Shown piece by piece: positions 34,601 through 43,666 of a stretch of 50,625 nt of DNA. The number at the start of each line of letters is the position of its first letter. Within the stretch, counting starts at the first letter, position 1. Origin of the DNA: Lachnoclostridium sp. UBA903 (lineage in GTDB: Bacteria > Bacillota > Clostridia > Lachnospirales > Lachnospiraceae); NCBI GenBank assembly GCA_002294045.1, contig DBEP01000006.1, positions 157,522 through 208,146 of the forward strand. The letters are read 5' to 3'. The notes beneath the pieces were generated by a model. The model did not search any database and was not told where the DNA came from. It worked only from the letters and a program-made list of their open reading frames with translations. Both the position numbers and the translations under genes were made by a program.

Positions 34601-35767
34601 CTAGTTTCCCAAAAGCTCCAGGTTTTTCTTTATAAAATCGCATCTTTGCCCTACACAATCGGCGGAACGCAAGGGGTCAGGCGGGGTGTTGAAGGTATAG
34701 TCCAGTAATTTGTCAATGGTAGTAGCGGCCACATGAAGTCTTGTATCGGAAGAAGCATAATAGATATAAACCTCTCCGCTAGTCCTTGCAATTGCACCGT
34801 TGGTAAATACTACGTTGGATACATCCCCGACTCTTTCCCCTCCCAGCGGCGCAATCAATAATCCGGAGGGTTCTGCAATAACCCTGGAAGGGTCTTTTAG
34901 GGAGGTAGCAAATACATAGATCACATATCTTAATCCGGCCGCCGTATTTCTTACGCCATGGGCGATATGGAGCCAGCCCTTTTCTGTCTTAATCGGTACG
35001 GCTCCGGCTCCGTTTTTCGCTTCCGTAACGGTATGGTATTTTCTCCTGCTTGTTATAACTTCTTCATCAATCACAGCATTGGTAATATCATCGCACAATC
35101 CGAAACCAATCCCCCCGCCGGAACCCGTATTAATAAAATCATCCATAGGCCTGGTATAGAAAGCATATTTTCCGTTGACAAATTCGGGATGAAGCACAAC
35201 GTTTCTCTGCTGGGGAGAATTTAAGGTCTTTAAATTATTGAATCTTTCCCAGGTTTTAAGGTCTTTGGTCCTTACAATACCGGCCTCCGCCTTAGCCGCA
35301 GACAAATCACCGCTTGACGTATCCTTGCTTTCGGAACAAAATACGCCGTAAATATAACCGTCCTCATGTCTCGTAAGTCTCATGTCATATACATTGGTCT
35401 CATCCACGCAGGTATCCGGTAATCGTATGGGATAATCCCAGAATTCGAAGCCGTCCACCGGACTGCCGCTCTCCGCCACGCCAAAGAAAGATTTCCTGTC
35501 ATTTCCCTCAATACGGGCTACCAGATAATATTTGCCGTTTAATTCTATGGCGCCGGAATTAAATACCGCATTTACTCCAAGGCGTTCCATAAAATGCGGG
35601 TTGGTTTCTTCGTTTAAATCATATTTCCAGAACAACGGTATGTGTTCGTTTGTTAACACCGGATTGACATAACGGTCATAAATGCCGTTATAAACCTGGC
35701 TTACTTCATTTTTCTTCTGAATTAATTTATTATATTTCTCTAATTGGACATAATAATTCGGATGCAT
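34601..35767 (-). CDS. GH130 phosphorylase (4-O-beta-D-mannosyl-D-glucose phosphorylase-like)
   Basis: This 388-residue five-bladed beta-propeller phosphorylase splits mannosyl-glucose with phosphate into mannose-1-phosphate and glucose. GH130 motifs: NSGAIELNGKYYLVARIEG, ETNVYDMRLTRHEDGYIYG with Asp128 as the likely proton donor, and RNVVLHPEFVNGKYAFYTRP. It has no signal peptide, so it is cytoplasmic. The length and motifs resemble MGP of Bacteroides fragilis and Ruminococcus albus (GH130 subfamily 1). The gene lies 42 bases after a cellobiose/mannobiose 2-epimerase gene, the known partner in the pathway. A beta-1,4-mannooligosaccharide specificity is the main alternative. Confidence 0.92.
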   Translation of the reverse strand: MHPNYYVQLEKYNKLIQKKNEVSQVYNGIYDRYVNPVLTNEHIPLFWKYDLNEETNPHFMERLGVNAVFNSGAIELNGKYYLVARIEGNDRKSFFGVAESGSPVDGFEFWDYPIRLPDTCVDETNVYDMRLTRHEDGYIYGVFCSESKDTSSGDLSAAKAEAGIVRTKDLKTWERFNNLKTLNSPQQRNVVLHPEFVNGKYAFYTRPMDDFINTGSGGGIGFGLCDDITNAVIDEEVITSRRKYHTVTEAKNGAGAVPIKTEKGWLHIAHGVRNTAAGLRYVIYVFATSLKDPSRVIAEPSGLLIAPLGGERVGDVSNVVFTNGAIARTSGEVYIYYASSDTRLHVAATTIDKLLDYTFNTPPDPLRSADCVGQRCDFIKKNLELLGN

Positions 35768-35809
35768 AGTAAGCTCTGCCTTTCTGGGTAATTCCCCCGT
35801 TGTTTAATT

Positions 35810-36982
35810 TTACCAATCTATATTTCTCTTAATTGCCTCAAAGCACATTCTTCCGTTATGATACGGACATTTCCAGGGTCCTGCGATTTCTTTCCTGCTT
35901 ACCGGGACGCCGTCTTTGTCCAGGTCGTAAAACCATTCGGAGCCGCTTCTTTTATCAATGATATAATCCCTGATAAAGTCCCATATTTTAGCTGCCGCAT
36001 CCAGATATTCTTTTCCGGCCGGATTTTTCTGATATCCATTGAGGAAACCAACGACTGCCTCCGCTTCCACCCACCAAATCCTGGTTGTATCGACTTCTCC
36101 TCTAAAGCATTCGTTATTTAATGAAGTTCCGTCAAAGCCCTCCTCTAAAATATGTTCCCTCAGGGCGTCGGTAATCTTTTGCATCTTAGCCGTATAGGCT
36201 TCATCCCCAAGGATTTCACAGCCCCGGTCGATAAGCCAGGAGGCTTCGATATCATGCCCGTAGGAATTAAGGTCGGATAAGGATTTCATGTTCTCATCAA
36301 AGAAAACTTCTAAAATTCTGCGGTCCGGATTAAACAAAACTTCCGCAATCCGATCCATAATCCACCTCAGGCTATTTCCTACATTTTTCTGTTTATCCAC
36401 ACGGTAAAGTTCCGTATAGGCTTCCAATACATGAAGAAGCGTATTCATGGTTTTACTTGCCATTAGTCCGTTTTCCGATAATTTTTCATTCTCAACAGGC
36501 TCAAAGGTACGGTCAAAAGCCTCCAGATATCCTATGGAGTCCTTGCATTTTGTTTCAATTAAATCATATAAATCATAAGCCAGCACTAACGCTTCCGGGT
36601 CCTTCGCGGCACCATAATAGGAGGCTAACGCATAAACGGCAAATGCCTGGTTATAGGTATGCTTTGTGGTATCTTCCGGCTTCCCGTCATAGGTAAGCGA
36701 CCAGTATACGCCTTTATATTCCTTATCCAGACAGGCATTTTTTAAAAACTGATATGCATGTTTTGCATACTCCAGGCATTCCTCATGGCCTAAAGTTGTG
36801 TATGCATTGGTAAAAAACCAGAGAATCCTGCTATTTAAGATGGCACCTTTTGCAGCTTCCTTGTGCAATTTTAGGTCAAAATCATACAAACCGTAATATC
36901 CGCCGTACTCATTATCTCTTAAGCTTTTCCAAAACGGAATAATATTGCCGGCCAGATTGTCTTTTACTTCTTCGATAAACAT
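35810..36982 (-). CDS. Cellobiose/mannobiose 2-epimerase (AGE family)
   Basis: The 390-residue (alpha/alpha)6-barrel enzyme epimerises the reducing-end sugar, converting mannobiose to mannosyl-glucose. Conserved residues: Arg52 (LNSRILWFF), WSLTYDGKPEDTTKHTYNQA, His243 (SYGHDIEASWL) and His375 (GPWKCPYHNGRMCFE). His243 and the second His nearly coincide in number with R. albus cellobiose 2-epimerase, which supports starting at ATG 36982 rather than the upstream ATG at 37015; AAAGGGTGG also lies at a sensible distance. It is first in a two-gene operon with the GH130 phosphorylase, making a beta-mannan degradation unit. Confidence 0.93.
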   Translation of the reverse strand: MFIEEVKDNLAGNIIPFWKSLRDNEYGGYYGLYDFDLKLHKEAAKGAILNSRILWFFTNAYTTLGHEECLEYAKHAYQFLKNACLDKEYKGVYWSLTYDGKPEDTTKHTYNQAFAVYALASYYGAAKDPEALVLAYDLYDLIETKCKDSIGYLEAFDRTFEPVENEKLSENGLMASKTMNTLLHVLEAYTELYRVDKQKNVGNSLRWIMDRIAEVLFNPDRRILEVFFDENMKSLSDLNSYGHDIEASWLIDRGCEILGDEAYTAKMQKITDALREHILEEGFDGTSLNNECFRGEVDTTRIWWVEAEAVVGFLNGYQKNPAGKEYLDAAAKIWDFIRDYIIDKRSGSEWFYDLDKDGVPVSRKEIAGPWKCPYHNGRMCFEAIKRNIDW

Positions 36983-37497
36983 ATCGTATTCCACCCTTTT
37001 GCCGTATTTTTGCATCTTTATTATAACATAATATTATACTAATACAAGCTATTATTCCACTTTTTATGCACCTATTTTGCATGTTATTTATTGCATTTAT
37101 AGTGCTTTTTAAACTTTTTTTTGCTGTGAATACTGCATATGACACGAAACAAGAAAGAATTTGCAAAGTAAACTCTGCTCCGACGCTTGGCCGCTTTGCG
37201 GCATAATTCCTCTCAATCGTCATGTTCATCCCGTGGAGGATTTTTATCTTATAGGACGAATTTTCCCCGTATGAGATAAAGAAAGAAATGCACTGGCTAA
37301 GCTTATCAGCTTTGCCGGTGCATTTCTTTTTCACAGGTACAAAACCTGGTTAATACGGATATTCCGGGTCCGCTCCCGCTTAATAATTATAACCCTAAGC
37401 CACAGAACAACGATTACGCTTCACTAAGAAGCAAGTAACTTACTATAAAGTTAAAATCCGGTTATTACTTTACATAGAACACAGTCCGAAAGTCTGT
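36983..37497. other. Gap between CGTase operon and epimerase operon
   Basis: It holds the CGTase terminator at 37285-37326 and the unassigned promoter of the epimerase operon. A small GCCGC-TTT-GCGGC hairpin (about 37190-37202) is visible. A long minus-strand frame here overlaps the epimerase out of phase and is not credible. Confidence 0.5.
37285..37326 (-). terminator. Terminator of the CGTase operon
   Basis: GAAATGCACTGGC (37285-37297) pairs with GCCGGTGCATTTC (37314-37326), 13 pairs with one G-U. The minus strand continues TTTCTTTATC; the plus strand continues TTTTTC, so it may work both ways. Confidence 0.75.
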
Positions 37498-39675
37498 TTA
37501 ATTCTGCCAGTTCACCGTAATTACAGCCGTTCCTTCCGCCGGAGTTGTCACCGTGTGATTATTCCCGCCTTCCCATACCACGTTGCCGCTGCCGTCAATC
37601 TTAATGAATTTATATTCAATGGTAGTTCCGGCAGGAACGGATACATCATAAAACCAGGTCGGATAAGTACCAATGCCAGGTGTATTATTAAAAAACGGTC
37701 CTATTGCATTGGCAGGAGTCCAGTTACCCAATTCATGTACGCTTCCTACCAGGTATATATTGGTTCCATAGGCGGTTGTGGCATTATTTACCGCAAAGCG
37801 GACCGCCGCCTGGGAACCTGTCAGTACTTCAAAGCCGGCATAGGTATTGCTTGCCGCATTTAAGGCAGTTGTCACCCGTATGCCGTACAGCCCGGCAGCC
37901 ACATTTGGAACCGTAACTGTTATTCTGCTGTCACTCCAGGACTCCACCTTCCCTGCCGCCGTACCGAAATAAACCTGGCCGGCTGCCGTGCCAAAGCCTC
38001 TGCCCGTTATTGTAACGGTATTGCCGGCTCTCCCCATCATGGGGTCTACGTTGCCGATAACCGGCGTATTTACGGAAGACAGGGTATACTGCCATACCAT
38101 GGATTCCCCCGGGCCTAATGTAAATGGTGCAACCCCGCCGGCTGACGATACCGTAATGCTCTCTCCTCCCAGTATACCTCCCAATACATCCGTATAGGTT
38201 CCTGCCGGTAAATCCGTCAGCAGTCCCGTGATGTTATATCCCGTACCCTGGTTCCGGTTCACTGCCGTTAATACCACACTGCCGGCAAATTCCCTTTCAT
38301 AAATATATACGTCATCGTTAACCCAGCGCTCACGGGTTGTTCCGTATGCCAGGGCAGGATTGGTTTTCCGCAGGGGAGCAAGTTTGCTGATAACCTGATA
38401 AGCTGTTGTATTTGCTGAAAATGAAGGCATATCTCCCCTGTTATCCGGGTCCGCACTTCCCGTAGCATACTGTTCCGAACCATAGTAAACAGTAGGCACC
38501 CCTCTTGAGGTCAGTAAAATTACATAAGCGTTTTCGACGTTTCTCCGATTGTTACCGGCTAGTGTCATAAATCTGCTCATGTCATGGCTGTCAATAAAAG
38601 TGACCTGGTCGTTTACCTCCTCAAAATCTATCTCCGTATCCTCAATAACCTGGTTTAAGTCCGTCATGGTTCCTGCCCCGCTAAAAGCATTCCGTACCGC
38701 ATTTGCAAACCGGAAGTCCAGCAGGCTCATGCCGCTGTTATTGGCGAAGCTCTCCATCTGTCCGTCTTTGCCTGTGGAACCCGTAAACCATTCACCGAAT
38801 ACAAATACGGGATTATCTTCATAGATATCGCTCAGCCAGTTCTTCTGCCAGCCTTCCGCCATATGCTTCACCGCATCCACGCGGATTCCGTCAACACCCA
38901 TATCCAGCCATAAATCGATGGCATCCTTCATATAAGCATCAACCGTGCCGTTTATGTGATTTAAATCAGCCAGTCCGTACAAGCTGTGATAGATTCCGTT
39001 TTCATAAGTACTAAAATCCGTCCAGCTTTCATGATGAAATATATTGCCGGTATCCGTTGTAAATCCGCTTATCAATGTGCCGTCCCGATACAGCCTGCCG
39101 TCTTCCGGAAAAACTATCGTACCGTATTCGGCTGTAGAAGTATGGTTTGGCACAAAATCAATCACCACTTTGATTCCCTTGTTATGGGCGGTCTGAATTA
39201 ATTCCCGGAATTCCGCCATGCTTCCGAAGCTGGAATTCGTGCGGAAGAAATCCCTTGCCCAATAGCCATGGTAAGAAGACGTATTGTTAGACGGGTCCAT
39301 GGTAGTAATATTTTCAACCGGCGATGAAATCCAAAGGGCGGTAACGCCCAAATCCGTAAGATATCCGTCGTTTAGTTTATCTATAATACCGGCCCAGTCC
39401 CCGCCATGGTATTTTCTTAAATTACCCTTATCAAATATGCTGCCGTCCGGGTTGTTGGACAAATCGCCGTCCAAAAAGCGGTCCGTTACAATCTGATAAA
39501 TAACGTCGGTAGAGAAGCTGGCCGAATTGGATACCAGGGCATCATCCAAGGCTGCAGAACCAAATACGGGCAGTTCATTTATACCGGCAATAATACCGGA
39601 TAAAACCAATACCATAGCAACACTAAATACTATTTTTCCAAAGTATTTTTTCGCAAATTTTCTTATTCCCATCAT
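37498..39675 (-). CDS. Secreted cyclomaltodextrin glucanotransferase (CGTase)
   Basis: The 725-residue exoenzyme converts starch into cyclodextrins by intramolecular transglycosylation. A signal peptide (about 1-40) precedes a GH13 barrel with Asp267 (GIRVDAVKH), Glu295 (FVFGEWF) and Asp365 (FIDSHDM) as the catalytic trio. CGTase-type acceptor residues are kept: Tyr233 in SLYGLADLNH (the central Tyr/Phe), KH at 270-271, Phe297 of GEWF and Phe213 of IFHHE. Then come a C domain, an IPT/TIG domain D (about 525-610, PVIGNVDPMMGRAGNTVTIT) and a C-terminal CBM20 starch-binding domain (about 620-725, VGSVHELGNW). This A-B-C-D-E order is diagnostic. It is the last gene of the leftward sugar operon; AGAGG lies 7 bases before the ATG. 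A maltogenic amylase is the less likely alternative. Confidence 0.92.
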   Translation of the reverse strand: MMGIRKFAKKYFGKIVFSVAMVLVLSGIIAGINELPVFGSAALDDALVSNSASFSTDVIYQIVTDRFLDGDLSNNPDGSIFDKGNLRKYHGGDWAGIIDKLNDGYLTDLGVTALWISSPVENITTMDPSNNTSSYHGYWARDFFRTNSSFGSMAEFRELIQTAHNKGIKVVIDFVPNHTSTAEYGTIVFPEDGRLYRDGTLISGFTTDTGNIFHHESWTDFSTYENGIYHSLYGLADLNHINGTVDAYMKDAIDLWLDMGVDGIRVDAVKHMAEGWQKNWLSDIYEDNPVFVFGEWFTGSTGKDGQMESFANNSGMSLLDFRFANAVRNAFSGAGTMTDLNQVIEDTEIDFEEVNDQVTFIDSHDMSRFMTLAGNNRRNVENAYVILLTSRGVPTVYYGSEQYATGSADPDNRGDMPSFSANTTAYQVISKLAPLRKTNPALAYGTTRERWVNDDVYIYEREFAGSVVLTAVNRNQGTGYNITGLLTDLPAGTYTDVLGGILGGESITVSSAGGVAPFTLGPGESMVWQYTLSSVNTPVIGNVDPMMGRAGNTVTITGRGFGTAAGQVYFGTAAGKVESWSDSRITVTVPNVAAGLYGIRVTTALNAASNTYAGFEVLTGSQAAVRFAVNNATTAYGTNIYLVGSVHELGNWTPANAIGPFFNNTPGIGTYPTWFYDVSVPAGTTIEYKFIKIDGSGNVVWEGGNNHTVTTPAEGTAVITVNWQN

Positions 39676-39720
39676 TATATAACCTCTCCCTTACAATCAT
39701 CTTTCTTGGTAACCTGATAC

Positions 39721-41472
39721 TTATTTTACTTCCGTCATAACTCCGCTGAAGGCTGGAATGATATGTTCCTTTTTTAACTCCCCGGTTGAAAGCAGAACCC
39801 TTCCTCCTTCCGGTATGGCATAATGTACATCCTTGTCCGTATTATTGAGAATGGTAATGATTTTTTCATTCAAATGCCTTCTCTCAAGAAAAAATAAGTC
39901 CTCCCCGGCTGTAATCCGCAGGTTCCCCCAGGCCAGTGCCTTTTTAGATTTTCTGAGTGAAATCAGGTTTTTACAGAATAAATGCAGTTCCTGATTCCAG
40001 TTCTTTTCATTCCAGTCAAAGGTCCTCCTGCAGTCAGGATCCCCTTCGCCTGTCAGCCCGATTTCACTCCCATAATAGAGACAGGGCATGCCCGTATAGG
40101 AAAATAATAGCAGTAAAGCCATTCTGAATTTTCTTTCATCCTCTTTGCACCATCTTAAAAAACCCCTGGTATCATGGCTTTCTAATAAATTCAGCATAGC
40201 GGCGGCAGCCTGTTCGTAATTCCACATGCAATATTCCGATAAATCAGCCGCCAAATCCTTTGCATTCTTTTCACCGGTTGCAAAAAATTGTATGGCCGAC
40301 TTGGTAAAAGGGTAATTCATAACACCGTCAAATTCGTCTCCCTTAAGCCAGGGATGGGCATTATGCCAGTTCTCTCCGATAATTAAAGCCTCCGGATTAA
40401 TTTCTCTTACTACCTTTCTGAATTCCTTCCAGAAATCATGACTTACCTCATCGGATACATCAAGCCTCCATCCGTCAATCTGTGTCTCCTTCGTCCAGTA
40501 TGCAACCGAATCCAGCAAATATTTGCGTAATTCCCAGTTCTCCGTATTAAGCTTGGGCATATTGGGGCTGGTTGCAAAAACCTGATAATTAAGCTCCGAC
40601 AGATTAATAGGCCTGCTATAGTCATTCACCTCCTTTTCCGAATATTTCTTAACCGGGTAGCTGCTAATGTAAAACCAGTCTTTATATTTTGATGCCTCCC
40701 CTTTTTTCATAACATCTAAAAAAGGAGGAAAGTACCAGCTGGAATGATTAAATACTCCGTCCAGAATTACCCGTATGCCTTTCTCGTGTGCTTTCTTAAC
40801 CAGTTCACATAATATTTCTTTATCTCCAAACATGGGGTCTATCTCTCTGTAATCTACGGTGTCATATTTATGATTGCTCGGTGAAGTGAAAATCGGTGTT
40901 AAATAGATACCGTTGATTCCCAATTCACCCAGATATTCCAGTTTTTCAAGAATTCCCTTTAAGTCTCCTCCGTAAAAGCTGTGGGGTCCGGGCGTCTCTC
41001 CCCAGGTTGCCGGCTCCTTCATATCATTTTCTTTATCCCCATTGCGGAATCTTTCCACAAATATTTCGTAAAATACCGTTTCCTGCACCCAGGAAGGCAC
41101 CTTTAAAATATCGGCTTCATTCAGATAGGGAAATTGAAAATAATGAAAATACGCATTCTCATCATCATAAGTTTTGGTAAATCCGGATTCGGAATAAATA
41201 TAATCCTCTTTCCCGTCTGAAAGTTCAAAATAATAACCTAATCTTAATATCTTTTCATGTACTTCATATTGGTAGTAATCAAATAAATGGTCGGATGCTA
41301 TTTTTTCCATGGGCCGGGATTGTTTCTCTTCCCACCGATGCTTCTGACCAATCACAACATTTACCCTGGTACAGTCATCCTTTGCCGTCCTTAAGCGTAT
41401 GTGCAGACAATCCTCGCTGTAAGCGTATGCGTAGTTGCTTTTTTGTCTGTGATATACCGCATGTAAATTCAT
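39721..41472 (-). CDS. Cyclomaltodextrinase / neopullulanase (GH13_20-like)
   Basis: The 583-residue cytoplasmic enzyme opens and hydrolyses cyclodextrins and maltodextrins. It lacks a signal peptide. An N-terminal beta domain (about 1-120) is the dimerising N domain of this subfamily. The barrel carries Asp338 (GWRLDVSDE), Glu367 (IIGENWHN) and Asp434 (LLESHDT); FYGGDLKGILEKL and MPKLNTENWELRKYLL are typical of the neopullulanase group. The gene lies 45 bases before the CGTase gene and 25 after the binding-protein gene, so both ends of a cyclodextrin pathway share one operon. Confidence 0.9.
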   Translation of the reverse strand: MNLHAVYHRQKSNYAYAYSEDCLHIRLRTAKDDCTRVNVVIGQKHRWEEKQSRPMEKIASDHLFDYYQYEVHEKILRLGYYFELSDGKEDYIYSESGFTKTYDDENAYFHYFQFPYLNEADILKVPSWVQETVFYEIFVERFRNGDKENDMKEPATWGETPGPHSFYGGDLKGILEKLEYLGELGINGIYLTPIFTSPSNHKYDTVDYREIDPMFGDKEILCELVKKAHEKGIRVILDGVFNHSSWYFPPFLDVMKKGEASKYKDWFYISSYPVKKYSEKEVNDYSRPINLSELNYQVFATSPNMPKLNTENWELRKYLLDSVAYWTKETQIDGWRLDVSDEVSHDFWKEFRKVVREINPEALIIGENWHNAHPWLKGDEFDGVMNYPFTKSAIQFFATGEKNAKDLAADLSEYCMWNYEQAAAAMLNLLESHDTRGFLRWCKEDERKFRMALLLLFSYTGMPCLYYGSEIGLTGEGDPDCRRTFDWNEKNWNQELHLFCKNLISLRKSKKALAWGNLRITAGEDLFFLERRHLNEKIITILNNTDKDVHYAIPEGGRVLLSTGELKKEHIIPAFSGVMTEVK

Positions 41473-41497
41473 ATTTAATCTCCTTCTGGTTTAGTTC

Positions 41498-42808
41498 TTA
41501 TTCTGTCTGCAAAAATGCGTTCCAGTCATTTACCGCTTTTTCCGCCCCTTCTTTTGGTGTCATCTTTTTATCAAATACGGCCGGTCCGATATTTGCCGAT
41601 ATGGTCCAGTAATAAGAGATTCTTTTGGCACTTGGCATAGGTGTGCTTTCATTAAAAGCCTTTGTAATATCAATTAAATCCTTATCCTCTTTCAGGCCCT
41701 CAACTTCTCCGGCGTCTGCCCGGGAGGTTATTTTAGAGGCTTTTGTATACAAAAGCTCCGCTCCTTCCCCGGATACCAGAAATTCTGCAAATAACTGTGC
41801 GGCTTTGGGAAATTTCGTATAAGCAGATACATGCGCATTCTGGACAAAGGCAAAGGGTGTCTGCTGCTGTCCGTCATAAGTAACCAGCTTTGTTATTCCA
41901 AAATCAACTCCCGCCTCACGGAACGTTTTAATATTCCACGGCCCGCCGATCAGATAAGCGGTCTTTCCTTCTATAAACTGATTGGCTAAAAAATCCGTAT
42001 TGGCCAAATCCCCTGAAGATATCGGCATAATGCTTCTGTAATCTGCCAGAACCTCCAGACCTTTTTCAAATTCAGGCGTGTCAAACCCCGGATTATCTTC
42101 ATCAGTCCCGTTTTCTCCAAACAAGCGGAATCCGTAGGTGCTTAAAATGGGATAAAGAGGGGAACCGGTAGTCACGTCCGTCAGAAACCAGAACTTATTC
42201 TCTTTTTCATTGTTAAATTCCAGGGCTTCTTCCTTTAATTCCTCGAAAGCAGAAGCAGGTTCTCCGGTAACCAGGGCTTTGTTATAAAACATAACATAGG
42301 TTTCAATGGAAACAGGAACACCGTATACCTTATCCCCTACTGTTACCGTGTTCATTGCCACGTCGCTGACTTCCGATTTAAGCTTTTTCACCACGGAAGG
42401 CTCCAATTCCAAAAAGATACCTGCCTGAATCCCTTCCAGGGTTTTGTCATGAGGGCTCATAAATACATCCGGTCCTTCCCCTGTGGCTCCTTCCAATACA
42501 CCCTTGTTAAAATCATAAGCTCCGCCTTCCTCCGTATTTACTTCCACTCCGTAAACTTCCCGGAACTTCTCGGCGGCAGCGTCGGCAAACTCTTTATCAC
42601 CGGAGCGGAACTTAAGTACGGCTCCGTCCTCCGGAGTAAGAACCGTTTCCTCATCGGCGGTCCCGGTATCCTTGGGGTCAGTATCCGTAACTGCCGATAC
42701 ATTTTCTCCCGCGCCTTCTTCCACCGGCACTTCCCTGCAGCCGTACAGAGATACAAGCACACATAAAATACAAATAGCCAATGTTACTTTTCTTTTCATA
42801 AAGTTCAT
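41498..42808 (-). CDS. Maltodextrin/cyclodextrin ABC transporter binding lipoprotein
   Basis: This 436-residue solute-binding protein is anchored by a lipid: MKRKVTLAICILCVLVSLYGC has the lipobox Cys24. An acidic Gly/Thr linker (25-60) leads to a MalE-type fold: GPDVFMSPHDKTLEGIQAG, YGVPVSIETYVMFYNKALV and AYLIGGPWNIKTFREAGVDFG are characteristic. It captures the sugar for the MalF/MalG-type permeases encoded upstream in the operon. Having the binding protein last of the three is the reverse of the usual MalE-F-G order. GGAGGAG precedes the ATG. Specificity for cyclodextrin versus linear maltodextrin is inferred from the CGTase and cyclomaltodextrinase genes. Confidence 0.9.
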   Translation of the reverse strand: MNFMKRKVTLAICILCVLVSLYGCREVPVEEGAGENVSAVTDTDPKDTGTADEETVLTPEDGAVLKFRSGDKEFADAAAEKFREVYGVEVNTEEGGAYDFNKGVLEGATGEGPDVFMSPHDKTLEGIQAGIFLELEPSVVKKLKSEVSDVAMNTVTVGDKVYGVPVSIETYVMFYNKALVTGEPASAFEELKEEALEFNNEKENKFWFLTDVTTGSPLYPILSTYGFRLFGENGTDEDNPGFDTPEFEKGLEVLADYRSIMPISSGDLANTDFLANQFIEGKTAYLIGGPWNIKTFREAGVDFGITKLVTYDGQQQTPFAFVQNAHVSAYTKFPKAAQLFAEFLVSGEGAELLYTKASKITSRADAGEVEGLKEDKDLIDITKAFNESTPMPSAKRISYYWTISANIGPAVFDKKMTPKEGAEKAVNDWNAFLQTE

Positions 42809-42837
42809 AAAGCTCCTCCTTAATCATTTTATAATAA

Positions 42838-43662
42838 TCATCCTTTATTGGCTCCTGCTGCAATGCCCTGCACCAGATATTTCTGAAAGAACATAAATAA
42901 TATGGTAATGGGCACGGCAATCAGTACCGCTCCCGCGGCAAACATAGTAAAATTGGAATTTTCCTTGCCGGATATCATATTGTACAGCCCAACCGCAAGG
43001 GTACGGTTTTCATCGCTTGATAACAGCATGTTGGGCAGAATATAATCCATCCAGGGCATCATGAATTGGGATACCGCACAGTAGGTAACAATAGGACTTG
43101 AAAGCGGCAGTACAATTTTAGCGAAGGTGGTAAGATAAGAGCTTCCGTCAATATAGGCGGCTTCATCTATTTCCTGCGGTATCCCGTCAAGATAACCCTT
43201 TACCAGCCATACATTATAGGGAATGGCCCCGGCCGCATAGATTAGAACCAGGGCCGCCGGCTTATCCAGCAGGCCGAAATTCCAGAACAGGGTATAAATT
43301 GCCGTCATGGATAAAAAAGTAGGAAACATGGATAACAGCAATATGGACATAAGTCCTGCTTTTCTGCCCTTGAAACGGAATCTGGACATAACCCATGCCG
43401 TAAGCATAATGAGCATTACGCTTATAACGGCATTCAGCGCGGCTATCACAAAAGAATTAAGAAACCATTTACCGTAGTTGGAATCGGTAAACAACCGTTT
43501 ATAATGTTTTATGGTTAATTCTTCTGGTATGAAAGAAGCAGACGCCAGTCCGTTTCCCGTATTCAGGGAAGACGTAACAATCCAGATAATTGGCAGTATT
43601 ACAAATAAAGCAACCAGAATTAATTCCAGGTGTACGAGCAGCCAGCCGATTTTGTTTTTCAT
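42838..43662 (-). CDS. MalG-type sugar ABC permease
   Basis: The 274-residue inner permease has six membrane helices. The EAA loop that contacts the ATPase reads EIDEAAYIDGSSYLTTFAKI followed by VLPLSSP. The ATG at 43662 lies 4 bases after the stop of the MalF-type gene, whose last codons supply AGGAG; the upstream in-frame ATG at 43686 overlaps that gene. It forms a heterodimer with the MalF-type protein. No ATPase gene is in the operon. Confidence 0.92.
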   Translation of the reverse strand: MKNKIGWLLVHLELILVALFVILPIIWIVTSSLNTGNGLASASFIPEELTIKHYKRLFTDSNYGKWFLNSFVIAALNAVISVMLIMLTAWVMSRFRFKGRKAGLMSILLLSMFPTFLSMTAIYTLFWNFGLLDKPAALVLIYAAGAIPYNVWLVKGYLDGIPQEIDEAAYIDGSSYLTTFAKIVLPLSSPIVTYCAVSQFMMPWMDYILPNMLLSSDENRTLAVGLYNMISGKENSNFTMFAAGAVLIAVPITILFMFFQKYLVQGIAAGANKG

Positions 43663-43666
43663 AACA

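Noticed and set aside
36912..37334. 140-codon minus-strand frame upstream of the epimerase
   Set aside because: It overlaps the epimerase start out of phase, covers the CGTase terminator hairpin, and has no ribosome site or recognisable family.
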